From assembly GCA_028622995.1 (NCBI GenBank), contig JAJQJQ010000030.1, positions 744,001 to 808,000 of the forward strand: a stretch of DNA of 64,000 nucleotides, in the 5' to 3' direction. This stretch comes from Panagrolaimus kolymaensis. Taxonomy: Eukaryota > Nematoda > Chromadorea > Rhabditida > Panagrolaimidae. The stretch's first letter is position 1. The number at the start of each line of letters is the position of its first letter. Both the position numbers and the translations under genes were made by a program. Shown piece after piece: positions 12,999 to 25,226 of the stretch. Below the pieces are notes generated by a model. That model was not told the DNA's origin. It was given only the letters and a program-made list of their open reading frames with translations, and did not search any database.

Positions 12999-15847
12999 AA
13001 CGGCTAAAAGTAAATAAGAAATTAATAAATATAATATATATTTAAAAAGAGATATCCACGAAGATAAAATAAGGGTTTTGCAATTGCAACGTGTCGAATC
13101 AAAATCAAAGAGAGGAAAAAGGCAGAGAAGAAAAAAAAGAATATGAAAGAAAGAAGAAACATTGAATGAAAAATTTTTTTGATTGTTGAAAGCTTGTTTA
13201 TTGGCTAAATGGATGCTTCGCCATTCAGCGAATTTTTGGTGGAAGTTTGAAACATGAAAAATTTAGTTTTGCTTCCGGCAAAAAAACTTCCATCGCTCTA
13301 TTTTTTTACTTACAACTTTTTTGCTTGCTTTAGCTTTCTTCCTCTTTATTGAAAGTTCAATCCAATCTAATATTTTTCTTTTGGCATTTACCCATATAAA
13401 TAAATCCATAACCAACCAAACTTTTGCTAATATTATTTTCTTATAATTCTCGCTCGTTGTTGTTTTTGTGTATATTTTGAATTAGAAAGTATTTATTAAT
13501 ATAAGCTAAAAAAAAGCATTTAATCTTCTTTCTTTCTTTCATTTATTTTAATTGATTCAATGCATCGTCGTTGTTGTTGCTATTGCTTTATCCATTTTCT
13601 TCCTTGCTGCACTTTTTTTTTGTTTTGTTCGTTGATGATGAGGATGAATGCTTTTTCTTTCCTATTTTTTTTGGTTCGTTCAATTCTAATTTGTTTTATT
13701 ATTATCACCAACAAAGAAGAAAAAAAAATAGTTAAAAGAAAACCTTGAGTTTTTTTTATTAGTATTTTATTTTATTTTGCTTTTTTTGTTGTTGTTGCTG
13801 TAATGTTTTCTTCCATCCACCAGCTGATGATGATAGCAGCTTCCACAAAAAAAACCTTTTTTATGAGTTTGTTTTGATACTATTGCGTCATTTATTTTTT
13901 TATGCCATTGCAACTAACAAAAAAAAGCTGTTCCCATTGGAATTGATTTAATTTTTTCCTTATTTTCCTTCTTTTTTTGAGTTTGATGAAAATGAAAATC
14001 TTGTCTTTCGTGTGTTGCATGTTTTTTTTTCTTCCTTGATATTTTTAAAATATCGGAAATTAGCGTTCGAGAATATAATTATTTTTTGTCTAACAGATAA
14101 GCTTTTTGCCGCCGCCGCGAATATAACAAATAGTTTATCCCTTACTTTTTTTTTCATTTCATTTCATTTATGAAATTGTTTTTATTTCAAAAGTCTTTCT
14201 TTTTTCTTTCGCGCTTCCATCCTTTCTTTCTTCCTTCTTTTTTGTTTTGTTATGTTTTTGGGTTTTGCGGTTTATGTATGAATGAATGACGTCAAAAGAC
14301 CGCTGAGGTTTATTGGTGTGTTGATGATGAATCAAAAAAATAAATGGTGAGGGAGTTTAGGAATTTGGAAAAAAATAAAGTGATTAGTTTTAAATATTCG
14401 AAGAATTTCACTGTCATGTAGGTTTTGTTTAGATAAGCTTGCTTACAATTAGTGATTTTTTTGTTTCTGTAATTCAAGAATCACTAAAACCTTAATTTTA
14501 CCTTAGAAACATTTTTCCCGCCAAAAATTTTTTTCTTCTTTCTACTCAAAGATGAAAGTTCTCTTATATATTTTTTTTTTGAAATTAAGAAATTGACAGA
14601 TACTAAAACTAACAAAAACAAAAAAAAATCTTACACCATAAAACTAAATTAAAAACCACTTCAGTTAATTATTTGGCAATTTTCTTATATTAAGCAAAAT
14701 TATGAGGTCATGAAGCTTTTTTTTCACCATTTTTTTGAGCTCATGTTTGCTGCACCCATTCGAAAAGCATTTTATGCCGCCTATCAAAACCAAATGCATG
14801 CTTTTATCCTTAGTTTTTCTTCCCCCTTTTTGCTTACTCAGCTTTTTTTTTTGGTTTTTGCTTTAATTGATTTTAATATTATTCATTTATGGAAGAAAAA
14901 AAACTAAAATCGCAAGGTTTATTTTTTATAGTTGTTTACATTTAAAAAAAAAATGTGGTGAATAAATGAATGGCAAGTGACTTTTTTTATTTCCATTTTC
15001 TCGTCTTCCTTCCATTTTTTTTCTTTATGTCTCTGACAAAAAGCTTTTTATCAACGACGCCCGACAACTACTATCGAAAAGGATGAATGAATTTAAAAAA
15101 AAGGGAAGAGACGTGCAAGGTTTCCCTTCGTTACCAACACCAACCAATTGTTTTTTTTTGGGATGGAGGATAATGTTTTTTGATATTCAATTTTAACAAC
15201 AAAAAAAGAGTGGAAGAGAAGAGGAGGTTGTTGATGATGTTGTTGAAAAGCAATATAATTTCAGTATGAAAAAAGAAAGCAACGTTGCAAATCAAAAAAA
15301 GATTGTTTGGAATTTATTTTTGAGTTAATTTTTTTGTTGGGACTTTTGGTTTTATAAATTAATTTTGTGTTTGGCAAAGAAATGAAAAACAAATTTCCTG
15401 AAGTATCACTTTCTATTATTAAATTAAATTTTTTTCTTGAATCCAATTTTCTTACTCAATCAATATATTTTTCATGATATTTTCAGACTCTTTTTATTCA
15501 TTTTTTAAAAACTTTTATCAAATTTTGAGTTGATTTGACTTTGGTGGCTGCTTGAATTATTACTTTTTCAATTATGGAATCTTAGCAAATTATTAGATCG
15601 CATCGAGATTGAATTTTTTCAATATTTTTTGGCTTCATTTTTCCACGTTTTTTTTATTTTTCCAAAAATCTTTTAAATTTTATTTATCATTAAGTTTCTT
15701 ACGTTCAATTTTTTTAAATATCAAAATGGAGTCATCCAAATTTTTGTTTGTTTTATTTTTTGTTCCTTTCCAGCACCTTTTTTGGAATCTAATCTTTTTG
15801 GCCCGGAACATTCATTATTCACTAAAATCATTGCATTTTTTTATGAA
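12999..15847. other. Intergenic region upstream of NRDE2
   Basis: AT-rich DNA with poly-T, CTTT and GTTGTTGTTG tracts. Short open frames are low-complexity and unsupported. The part next to 12998 should hold the NRDE2 promoter. Confidence 0.45.
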
Positions 15848-16808
15848 CTAGGCGCTACGCGGGCCTTCGGCCCGCTATGAAGCTTGTTTTACGCAAATTA
15901 TTACGAAAATTTTGACATTAATTATTTGATTCCTTACTCTGGAAGATAAGATTATCATTTCCGCAACATCCATGGCTAATTTACTTCTTTAATGTCCTCT
16001 AAACTTGTTCTAAATTGCCTTAACAATTCCTATAGCATACAAATCAATTGCAAATGATCGCCGGGATCTAAAATCCTCATCTCATACACCTAAAGGTCCT
16101 CCCAATGGAATCTAATATCTTTATCAGAGCGATATAAAAATTTTAATAACATCACCACTGCTTTTAACTCATTAAAGAATGAACAATTTTGTCTTAAAAT
16201 TTCCTAAGCACAAAGTGCTTCCATTATGGCCAATTTTTCCCTACATTTCTGCAATTTAAATGCACCCAATCGTTCTAAAGAACCCAAAATTATTTAAAGC
16301 TTCTAACGGACACCTTCCACTCATTTTTTTTTAAAATAAAGTTTAATGTTCATTTATAACTCCGCCGGCCTTCGGCCGCCATGAAAGTAATTTTTTGCAA
16401 TCATTTTGCATCTTTAGAACATTTTGGCATCCTTTGATAACTCAGAATCAGCCGCCACTCATCAATGTTTCATTGCGTTTTACTTTACTTTCTAAATGTC
16501 CTAAAAGTTACTCAAAAAGTTTCCTTAACATTTTCCTTATAATATGCATTAACCATGAACGATTTCCTTACATTCTATAAATTTGGATCCTATGGCATCT
16601 TTGGGTAACACTCAAAACAAACGACCGCTCATCACCGCTTCATTTTTATGAAATGCAAACGCGATTTTCTTTCCTCGCACATTCATTCATTTTTTAATGC
16701 AAATTTTTTCATTTTCTTTGCAATTTTCCCATGCATCATTTCCGAGCTCGGACGAAATGACGCACAATCAAAATTACTAGGAAGGATACTTTTTTTTTTG
16801 CCACGAGT
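15848..16808 (-). mobile_element. Helitron-like non-autonomous element, long inverted copy
   Basis: Read on the minus strand, the 3' end is hairpin GCGGGCC-GAA-GGCCCGC (15859-15875), a 7-nt spacer GTAGCGC and CTAG (15848-15851), then T. It matches the plus-strand copy at 3459-3927 along its length but carries about 450 bp more in the middle. The extra part includes a second hairpin of the same type near 16363-16381 (CATGGCGGCC-GAA-GGCCGGC), as if two related units had been joined or the short copy had lost an internal part. No coding capacity was seen. Confidence 0.65.
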
Positions 16809-18071
16809 CTTTTCCAAATAAAAAAATGTGTTTGTATCATTCTATGTTTTGGCCCATGAGTTTCTTTGATTTGATCAGGAGAGTGTGGTCAAAGTATTAT
16901 TTTTTTTGGAAAATTAAAGACCACCTAATTTCCTTCCAATTTTTTTGTTTTCTTTCTCTTTTTTTATTGGCAGTTTCCAAAAATGAATTTTGTGATAAAC
17001 AAGATCATCTTCCTTCATATTTCCAAATTTTATTATATATATATTTTTATGCAACGTGATTTTTTTTCTTTCGCTTTTTTCAGCATTTTTTACACCATCA
17101 TCAAAAAATAAAAATGAAAAGGAAGGACATTTTAGGGTCGCATTGAACGCTTTTTATTTACACCCAACCAACAACTAACAACCAGCCACTCCATAATTTT
17201 TTTTGGTGAAAAAATTTTTTTTTATTATTATATTTCCGCGCCCATAATTTATTTTCTCTTCAAGACTAAAAGAAAAAATCTCTAAATATGAAATGAAATG
17301 ATGTTGATTTTTATTTTGATAACGACAACAACGCCTCTTTTTTTTTTACCAGCATTAAAGATGATTGTTTTTTCTTTTCTTTTTTGATTGAAAGAAGGAA
17401 AAAAATAATATTATCGACGGACGAAAAAGAAAAAAAGGGTTGTGCTCAAAAATAGCATAGAAAAGCATAGCACAAGAAGAAGAAGAAAAAAAATCATCAG
17501 TACCAGCAACAATAATAATAACAAGCTCCACCACCGCCAAAAATCGACGACGAAACACAGGCAAAGCAAGCAACAACCATAACGAAGAAGGAAAGATGAT
17601 TCATATTATTCATGCTGATGCTTTTTCTGTAGCAACAAATAAAAAGCTATTGCATTTGAACCAACAACATCAAAAAATTTTTTGTTCATCAAAAAATATT
17701 TTATTTTTTATTATTCTGTGAAAAAAAAAATTTTCTTCTTCTGGTGTTTTAAGAGAAAAAAAATATTATTTTAACTTCGGTGGCAAAAAAAAGAAGTGAA
17801 AGTAGCAGCCCATTAAAAAAAACTATTCTTAACTAATTTCAACTAAGAAAAAGAATATTTTTTTCTTCCAAAAAAAGAAAAGAAAAAATTTGTTGTTGAT
17901 TGATTTAACCTTATTTCTTTGTTATTTTTTTTATTCGCAGCCGTGTGATATTTTTTTATTTTAATTTTTCTTCTTCCTTGTTTGGTTATTTTTTCTCAAA
18001 TTCAACAAATTTCAAGAAAAAAAAATCCATCGATCGCTTCCATCAAAATTATTTTTTCCAAATTATTAAAA
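16809..18071. other. Promoter-side region and 5' leader of IPPK
   Basis: AT-rich with polypurine and polypyrimidine runs. An acceptor-like TTATTCGCAG ends at 17940, so the IPPK mRNA probably begins its last leader exon at 17941, about 130 nt before the ATG. Confidence 0.4.
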
Positions 18072-21032
18072 ATGTTTGAATTTGTTAATGTTGCCGATTA
18101 TCGAAGCTTTTGCTTTCGTGGTGAAGGGCGAGCTAATTATGTTGTAAGCGCAAAAAATAAAAAAACTGGTGAAAGGTAAGCTAAAAAATTTTTTATTTCT
18201 CCCAACAAAAATAAAATTTATAATAAGTAATTTTGTTTTTTAGAATAGTTTGGAGGCTTGCAAAACATCGAAAATCTGGTCATGTTTCAATTAAACCCAA
18301 ATGTCATATAACTAATGCATATATGGAAAATTTAATTGCACCTTTAATTCCAGCAAAATTTTTAATTAAACCTAAAATGGTTTTTTTGCCCATTCAACAT
18401 GTTCATCATTTAGCTAAAGTAAGTGATTTGATCAAATATTTTTTTTGAAGACATTTTTTAGTTATTTTATTTTCTCGATTTTTCAAACCAAAACTTTTTT
18501 TGAATTGTGTTTTACTTCCAATTTTTTAAAGAACCAACAATGCAAATTTAAATTTTTTTCATAAAACTCTTTTCTGCTTTTTTGGATTATTTTTATGTAT
18601 GTATTAGTGTTAATATTTGCGAAAAAAATAGGTTTTTTTCTAATCATAAACACACCTTTGCTCTCAAAATATATAAAAAATTTACAACTTTATTTTTTAA
18701 CATTTGAGTTTTTGTGTATCCATCGTCCAAAAAAGGTGTGGTGGGTTTTTTTTACAACTACAACAAGTCCTCCATAAACTTATGAACTTTGCCTTATGTA
18801 TTTTACGGATTTTATGGCACCTAGAAAACCCCTGTTTTACTACTGCTACACCTTAATTCCTGGAAGAAAAATTAAGGGTGCAAAAGTTAATAAAAAAAAT
18901 ATTTGCGTGCAAAATAAAAATTTCTTTTACCATTTTGCACGTATTTTTAATTTTCAGCTTCCAACCCTTCGATTTAATACAAAAATATCAACATTTGATG
19001 ATTTAACAATTTTATCATCAATGAGTATGTTGCCTTTACGGGATTGTGCAATTGCAATGCAACAAGATATTCGTAAGTATTATTTACATATTTTTATTAT
19101 TAAATTTTGGTTCTCTAAGCGAAAATATTTCATTTTAGGATGCATCGCAGCTTTAGAAATGCATGATGCCACATGTATACCTAAACGTTTTCCATCCATG
19201 ACTGGACCAACTATTACAGTGGAACTTAAACCCAAGCAGGGCTTCTTCCAACATCATCCTGGAATGGATGTGCCATATTGTAATAATTGTGTTTTACAGG
19301 TTTGTTGTTGTGAATTTGAGAATTTATCGATTTCTTTGGATTTTTGATTTTTCATAAAAGCACGCGAAAAAAAAATATATCAGCAACTATGAGCAAAAAA
19401 ATGCGATGAGAATGGGTGCAAGTGCAAACGCATGATCACCGACCGATCATATTAACCGGAAGTTGATTTTGTTTTGTATCCGCATTTTTTTTTTGTTTTG
19501 TTTTCAAAAAGGAAAAAAAGAATTATTTTTTGGTTTTTTTTGGGAAAGAAAAATTGTGTTTTAAAACAGAGCAACATTGAGCATTGAGTAACAACTCAGT
19601 GTTAGCAATGATGAAGAAAAAAAATTTGATAAGAAAACATAAAATGGAAAAATGATTTTTAGACTTTGGCACCAACAAAAAAAAATTATGCGTTTCACAA
19701 CAAAAAAAATAAATGTTTTATTGCGAAGCAAATGAGTAATTTTATTTACCTAAAACATAAATGTCAAACAAAAATTTATTTTCGCGCTTTTAAAAAATTT
19801 CAAAATTTGTTGGAATAATGACGAGGCATTATGAACTTTCCCAAGCTTGCATCATTCATTTTGCAAATAATAAATATAACTTATTTCAAAACAAATGAGA
19901 GACTAGATTACTGCAACAAAAAAATATGTAAATGAGTTATATGTAACATTATGCAATAATGACAAATTCAAAAATAGCGAACAAACATTTTTCTTGATAG
20001 CGAAAACTTTACATTTAACTACCAAAAAAAAAGTTTTCGTTCATAAAAGCAAGAAAAAAATCTACCATGCATAATTCATCGCTGAGGAAGACAAAAAAAA
20101 TTAGTTTAAACTTTAAAGATACCAATTTTAAAATAAATAAGATTTTTGTGACGAAGAGTCTCATGTCGAAAATCTGAAACTCTGTTCTGAATTAATAAGG
20201 ATCAAATTATTAGCTTTTATTAAAATATTCCATCATTTTTTAGATTGAAAAATGGAAAACTGCGGCATATGATAAAATGTATGATTTTTGCCCTTTGGAT
20301 TTATATAGTGGAAATTTAACTCGAATGAAATCCGCCATTACTTCACTCATTCATGATCCACATAGAAATTTGAGAATTTTTCGGAATGGCAATACCGTGC
20401 ATTCAGATGAATCAGTTTTAAGTGAATCAAAATTAAATGAATTATTATTTCCTGATAATGAAAATGGTGGAGCAAATATTGATATTCTCGCAATTGCGCT
20501 GTGTCAAATCTTAGCTGGGGTTGATGACGATGTAACAGAATTTGGTTTAACTGAAGAAAGCATCTTAAATTTTTTGCTTAAAGCTCAACAATTAGATCCT
20601 ATTGGAATAATAACCGCAAATCAATTATATCAAAATTTATCTTATTTTGAACAATGTCGACTACATGATAAAACTCGATTAATGGGAAAAGAACATAATA
20701 CATTTTTAACTGAAACCGATGCAATGTCTTTGCTTGAAAGATATTTCTTTGCCGCGACTTTAAAAGATTGCAGTTTAATGATTACTCTTTCTCAAGTTTC
20801 ACCAAATGATTTTGATCATTCTCCAGGGCTTGCAAAAAATGTGGTTAAAGTACGCCATTCAAATCCATTATATTTTGCATATTCACTTCGAATTGTGGAT
20901 TTGGATCCAAAAACTCCTAAAAATTTAGTTAATGCTCATCAAAGATTTTTGGATGGAATACAAATAATTAAAAATAATCCTACCATTCATCGTCCATGTG
21001 TGGATGGAGCAACCATGTCAGCTCATAATTAA
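18072..21032 (+). CDS. ippk-1: Inositol-pentakisphosphate 2-kinase
   Basis: Five exons (18072-18175, 18244-18418, 18958-19072, 19139-19299, 20244-21032) join to 447 residues. The enzyme adds the 2-phosphate to inositol pentakisphosphate, making InsP6 (phytate). Evidence: an opening FRGEGRANYVV like the nucleotide-binding start of the family, then VWRLAKHRK, the signature ELKPKQGF at 160-167, a zinc-site-like pair of Cys (YCNNC), and FCPLDLYSGN near 200-209, followed by a helical C-lobe. The length is normal for the family. Introns 2 and 4 are long (about 540 and 944 bp) and the other two are short, as is usual here. No frameshift or missing key motif was seen. Confidence 0.93.
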
Positions 21033-22511
21033 ATATAAAACTTTCGTGTCAAGAAATAAAAAATTCGCGTTGAAACCTAAAACCTTAAAATCTTCTTCTT
21101 CGCGGCAAATATTAAAAAGTTTTAACTAAATTTTCGTGTTGACAGGACTAAAAAAATGCTCGAAAGCCAATCCAAATAGACTCCTTTTTTTTTAAATTAA
21201 TTATAAAAATGTATCGAAACTTTTTTTCCCTTAAATTTTTTTAAATTATAAAAACATCCATTTTTGTGCCTTCTTTTTTCATGTCTTTTTTTTTAACGAA
21301 AAAACTTATCAGATTTATAATTGTTTTTAACAATATTTTTGTTATCTTTAACATTCGCTTTCTATCTATTATTCTTTCTTTCAAATACTTTCGCTTATTA
21401 ATATTATTATTTTTTATTAAAGTCCGATTCCATTTTTTTTCTTCATATATTATTATTATTTTTGTTTTGCCTTCTTGACTCGTGTTTTTTTTCTATCTAT
21501 GTATGTTATTTGGATCTCTATGATATATCACAACATTCTTACACATATTATTAATATATTTAATTTTTCAAAAAAAAGAAAAGAAGAAAAAGTATTATTT
21601 TTTATGATATAATATTTTGTTGTTTGTTTTTATGATTGTAAATATAAATTAAATAAATTAATTAATTGATTTTTACTTCCTTGCTTAATTTCTGTTTTTA
21701 ATTTATTGGAGCTGAAGGTGAAAAAAAAAAGATTCAGAATGTTTTGAATGGAAAAATGAGATAACAAAATATATATATTTTTGAAAGTAAGCTTCTCAAT
21801 CTCTTTGACACCCAACAAAACAAAAAAATTTACAGCGCATTTATTTTTAATTGAAAACCACAAAAGTTAAAAACCCTCCGCTTTTTGAAGCAAAAATCCA
21901 TAAAAATTATTTTCGTTTTATTCATTTCTTTGAAGCTCAAATATTTTTTTTCGTGGCGAATCAAACAAAATTTTTAAAAAAACTGTTGAAAAAAAAACGT
22001 TTAAAATTTTGTAGTCCAGAAATATTTAAAAAATATAACAAGCACGAAAATTGAGCATCTTAGTATTCGTCATCTTCGCCTCCTCTCCTCCTCAATTTCA
22101 TTCATTCATTTGTTTTTGTACATATTTTAAGCTGGTAAATAAATATAAAAATCGAAAGTATTGCAACATTTTATTGTTTTGTTTTTCTTTTCCTTGTTTA
22201 CCATCTTTAAAAAAAATTTGTAATTATTTTTGTTTGTGTTTGTTTTTGGTGTTTATTTCTTTCTTTTTTTATTTTGGTGGTTTCTCCGATCACCAATGCT
22301 TGCATGTTTATTTTTATGTCGGTGTCTGATTTTTTATTTTTCTTTACTGTTTTTTTCCTCAAAAAAATAAAGAAAAATAAAGAAAATAAATAATCAATTT
22401 TTTTTTTTGCAAAAAAAATCAAGCAAATCAAAAACCATCTCTTTTTTTGCGCCAAAAAAAAAGAAACAGAAAAATTAAAAAATGGTTTAATTTATTAATT
22501 TTTTGTTTGTT
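21033..22511. other. Intergenic, poly-T rich
   Basis: IPPK 3' untranslated sequence followed by AT-rich DNA to the end of the convergent F-box-like gene. Nothing else could be supported. Confidence 0.45.
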
Positions 22512-23589
22512 TTACAAATTATCACCAAAAACAGAAATTTTAATAATATTTTTATCAAAAGTTGCATATAAATGTTGAAATGAATTATCTGGATTGCATA
22601 TGGTCAAAGTATACCGGAAATATTTGAGGGTGGTTTTATTTCTCATTATATAATTATTGATTATTTCTTCTGCTGCATTGATTTTTGTGGCTTGACAATA
22701 TTGAACCAAACTAAAAAAAATTAAACGTGTAAATACTAAAGTTTGGTAATTGTTTTTGACCGATGGGTTAGCTTTTTTAGTTTATAAAGAACAAAAAAAA
22801 AAGAAAGATTTATGAATCTAAAAAAGAAGACATCGGGAATCCGCAAAAGATTTGGATGGAATCTCGAAGTCTCAGGAAAAGAAATTTGGTCTCAAGTCTC
22901 GAGTCTCGCTTTATTTTATCGAGACCAAATATTTACTTTTTTTCTAATAATTTTTTCTAAGATTGCGCTATAATTTTGGCTGACATTTTCGATCTTAAAA
23001 AAATTGGTCTTGATTTTATTGCCTTGCGAAGAAATTTTTCCATGCAAATCCTATAACATAATAAAAGAGCGCTAATATCAACCCTTTTTTCAACTTACGT
23101 TAAATTAGTTAAACCATTTAGGATTCCAAATAACTCCTTTAAATTTGGTAAATCAATGATTCTTCCACAAAAAGTCAAATTCCGAACATTTTCAGTAACT
23201 AAATTTTTTAAATCTTCAAAATATGGAAAACCCGTAATACTTAAAGATGAATAATTTCCATAAATACATTTGGAAATTTGGGATAATTGTTGAGTGGAAA
23301 GTTGATCAATAAATATTTCTTTTGTAATGCAACAACAACAACGACAATAAATTTGAGGAAGATTTAATAATTCTTGAAAACCAATTTTTTGACAAAGTAA
23401 ACCATTTTCATCGATATGAATAAATGAATCCAAAGCATTTATATAAAGTTTATCAACGGTTAAAGGCAAATATGAAGATTCTCGAGAAATTTGGGAAGAT
23501 ATTTGTCGAAGATAATAAATGGAAGCTGGACTTTGAATTTCATAAAATCGCCTTCGAAGAACATAGGGCAAAGTTAAAATTGGAAACAT
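22512..23589 (-). CDS. F-box-like nematode protein, family not firmly assigned
   Basis: Two exons (23099-23589 and 22512-22710) give 229 residues. The N-terminus MFPILTLPYVLRRRFYE has the spacing of an F-box helix start (hydrophobic-Pro-x-x-hydrophobic-Arg). Leu/Asn-rich segments follow that resemble the loose leucine-repeat tails of nematode F-box proteins (NLTFCGRIIDLPNLKEL). A CRCCCC cluster sits near residue 85. If it is an F-box protein it would be an SCF ubiquitin-ligase adaptor, but the match is weak. The intron (388 bp) holds a short inverted repeat, ATTTGGTCTC at 22884 against GAGACCAAAT at 22921, around GTCTCGA repeats. A broken relative may lie at 27670-28529. Confidence 0.55.
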
Positions 23590-24791
23590 TTAACTAAAAA
23601 ATTTTTGGTATTCGTGACTTAGCCGAAGTTGAGAATTAAATGGAAACTGATTGTGAGTAAAAAAATATTTTTTAAAAGTCCTTTTTTTAGAAAAAACTAA
23701 AATCGTCTGCCTTTCTCACCTCCTGCTGTGGCCGACGCCGGTCACTGACCTCATTGATGCTACGGATGTCCAAGAACAATAAAACTAAAAAAAAAGACAA
23801 AAAAATCGGTCATTTTGAAAAAAAAGTTTAATTATTTTTTCTTTAAGTTTAATTTTATTTAAAAAATTAAAAAATGAATTACAATGAAAAAATTGAAATG
23901 ACCGCTAAAAAAATTGTCCCGCCAAAAGATTTTTTTTCATTTTTTCATTAATGTCAGAATTGGAAAGAACAAAGAAGCTTTGAGTTCAAGGTTTTAGAAG
24001 AATAAAAAAAGAATGATCGCCAATTTAAAAAAAGTTAGATATTCAAGGGTTTTTGTTATAAATCTTACATATTCCATAATTTCAAGTTTTAGAAGTAAAT
24101 GATGCAAAAGAATAAATAATTGCTGAATGAATAAACTTTTATAAGAAAAGGTATCAGGAAAAAAGGCAGTAAGAATTTTTGAATAAATTAAAAACATTCA
24201 TTCATGTTACTTCGTGAGTTTTATTTTCTTCAGAAACAAAGAATTTGCAAAATTATTTTAATATCTTTTTTTGGTTCAATGAATTTTGTTGTGAAACTTT
24301 TATGGAACCTGTTTGCTGCTTTTAAATTAAACTAAATTAAATTTAGTATTTTAGAATTTTTGAGTAAAGCTTTTAAAACATAAAATGTTGGGTCCTCCTA
24401 CTCTGTAGTTCCAAAACATACATGTTATTTTGTGTTTTTAAAATTTTTGAGTGTTGGTTTATTTTCATAATTGCATCTTTGAGCCTATCATTTTCTTCCA
24501 TAATTATTTTTTAATGTTTTAAAACATTTTTTTTAAGCTTTATTACAACAACATCCAATTACTAATATTCGTTGCCATATTTTTTTCTTCACCACGTCTT
24601 TCAAGTTTTAATACCTTTTAAAAAATATTTTTTCTTTTCTTAGAACAAAAAAAAATTCACCTGTCTTTTTTTTCAAATAGTTTTTTAATGCATTTCCAAA
24701 AAAAAGGTGGAAAAAATTTTACTTCATAAATTTTTTTTTGATTTTTACTTTTTCTTTATTATTTTTTCGGAAGTTTTAATTTTTTGCTTTA
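23590..24791. other. AT-rich intergenic DNA
   Basis: No coding frame could be supported. It separates the minus-strand F-box-like gene from the MITE and receptor gene on the plus strand. Confidence 0.4.
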
Positions 24792-24799
24792 ATAAAATT

Positions 24800-25191
24800 T
24801 AAGGGTGGAAACGGGACGGGACGGGACGGGACGGGACGGGACGGGACGGGACGGGACGGGACGGGACGGGACGGGACGGGACGGGACGGGACGGGACGGG
24901 ACGGGACGGGACGGGACGGGACGGGACGGGACGGGACGGGACGGGACGGGACGAGAAAATTTGGTCCCTGGACTAAAATTTTTTAAATATTTTTTGAAAA
25001 ATTTGTTGTAAAATTATATTTTTAATAGTTCGCATTTTTCAAATTTATATTAAAAAATTTTTTTATTGTTATTTTCGAATTTTCTAAAAATTTGAACCGA
25101 AAGTTTCGTCCCGGTCCCGTCCCGTCCCGTCCCGGGACGGGACGGGACCGAGACGGGACGGGACGAAAAACTCGTCCCGTTTCCACCCTTA
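24800..25191. mobile_element. hAT-type MITE filled with a GGGAC repeat
   Basis: Terminal inverted repeats TAAGGGTGGAAACGGGACG are exact at both ends. They are flanked by a perfect 8-bp target duplication ATAAAATT (24792-24799 and 25192-25199). An 8-bp duplication with a TA(A/G)GG terminus is typical of hAT elements. The left arm continues as about 28 tandem copies of ACGGG. The right arm is shorter, with a small GTCCC/GGGAC palindrome. There is no transposase frame. The right end lies only 35 bp before the receptor start at 25227. Confidence 0.88.
24811..24950 (+). repeat. Pentanucleotide array (ACGGG)n, about 28 units
   Basis: 140 bp of uninterrupted ACGGG units inside the left arm of the MITE. 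It is strikingly G-rich in a very AT-rich region and has runs of three G every five bases, which could form G-quadruplexes. The plus-strand frame encoding RDGTG repeats is a by-product. Confidence 0.97.
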
Positions 25192-25226
25192 ATAAAATTC
25201 AAACAACAAACAAACTTGCTGCGACG

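Noticed and set aside
13560..17576. Several short Phe/Lys-rich open frames
   Set aside because: They are poly-T or poly-A translations without splice structure or domain content.
24805..25011. Open frame coding for RDGTG repeats
   Set aside because: It is only the translation of the GGGAC array inside the MITE. All frames of such a repeat stay open.
24797..25194. TTAA flanks suggesting a piggyBac-type element
   Set aside because: TTAA is present at both ends, but the longer exact 8-bp duplication ATAAAATT and the TAAGG terminus fit hAT better.
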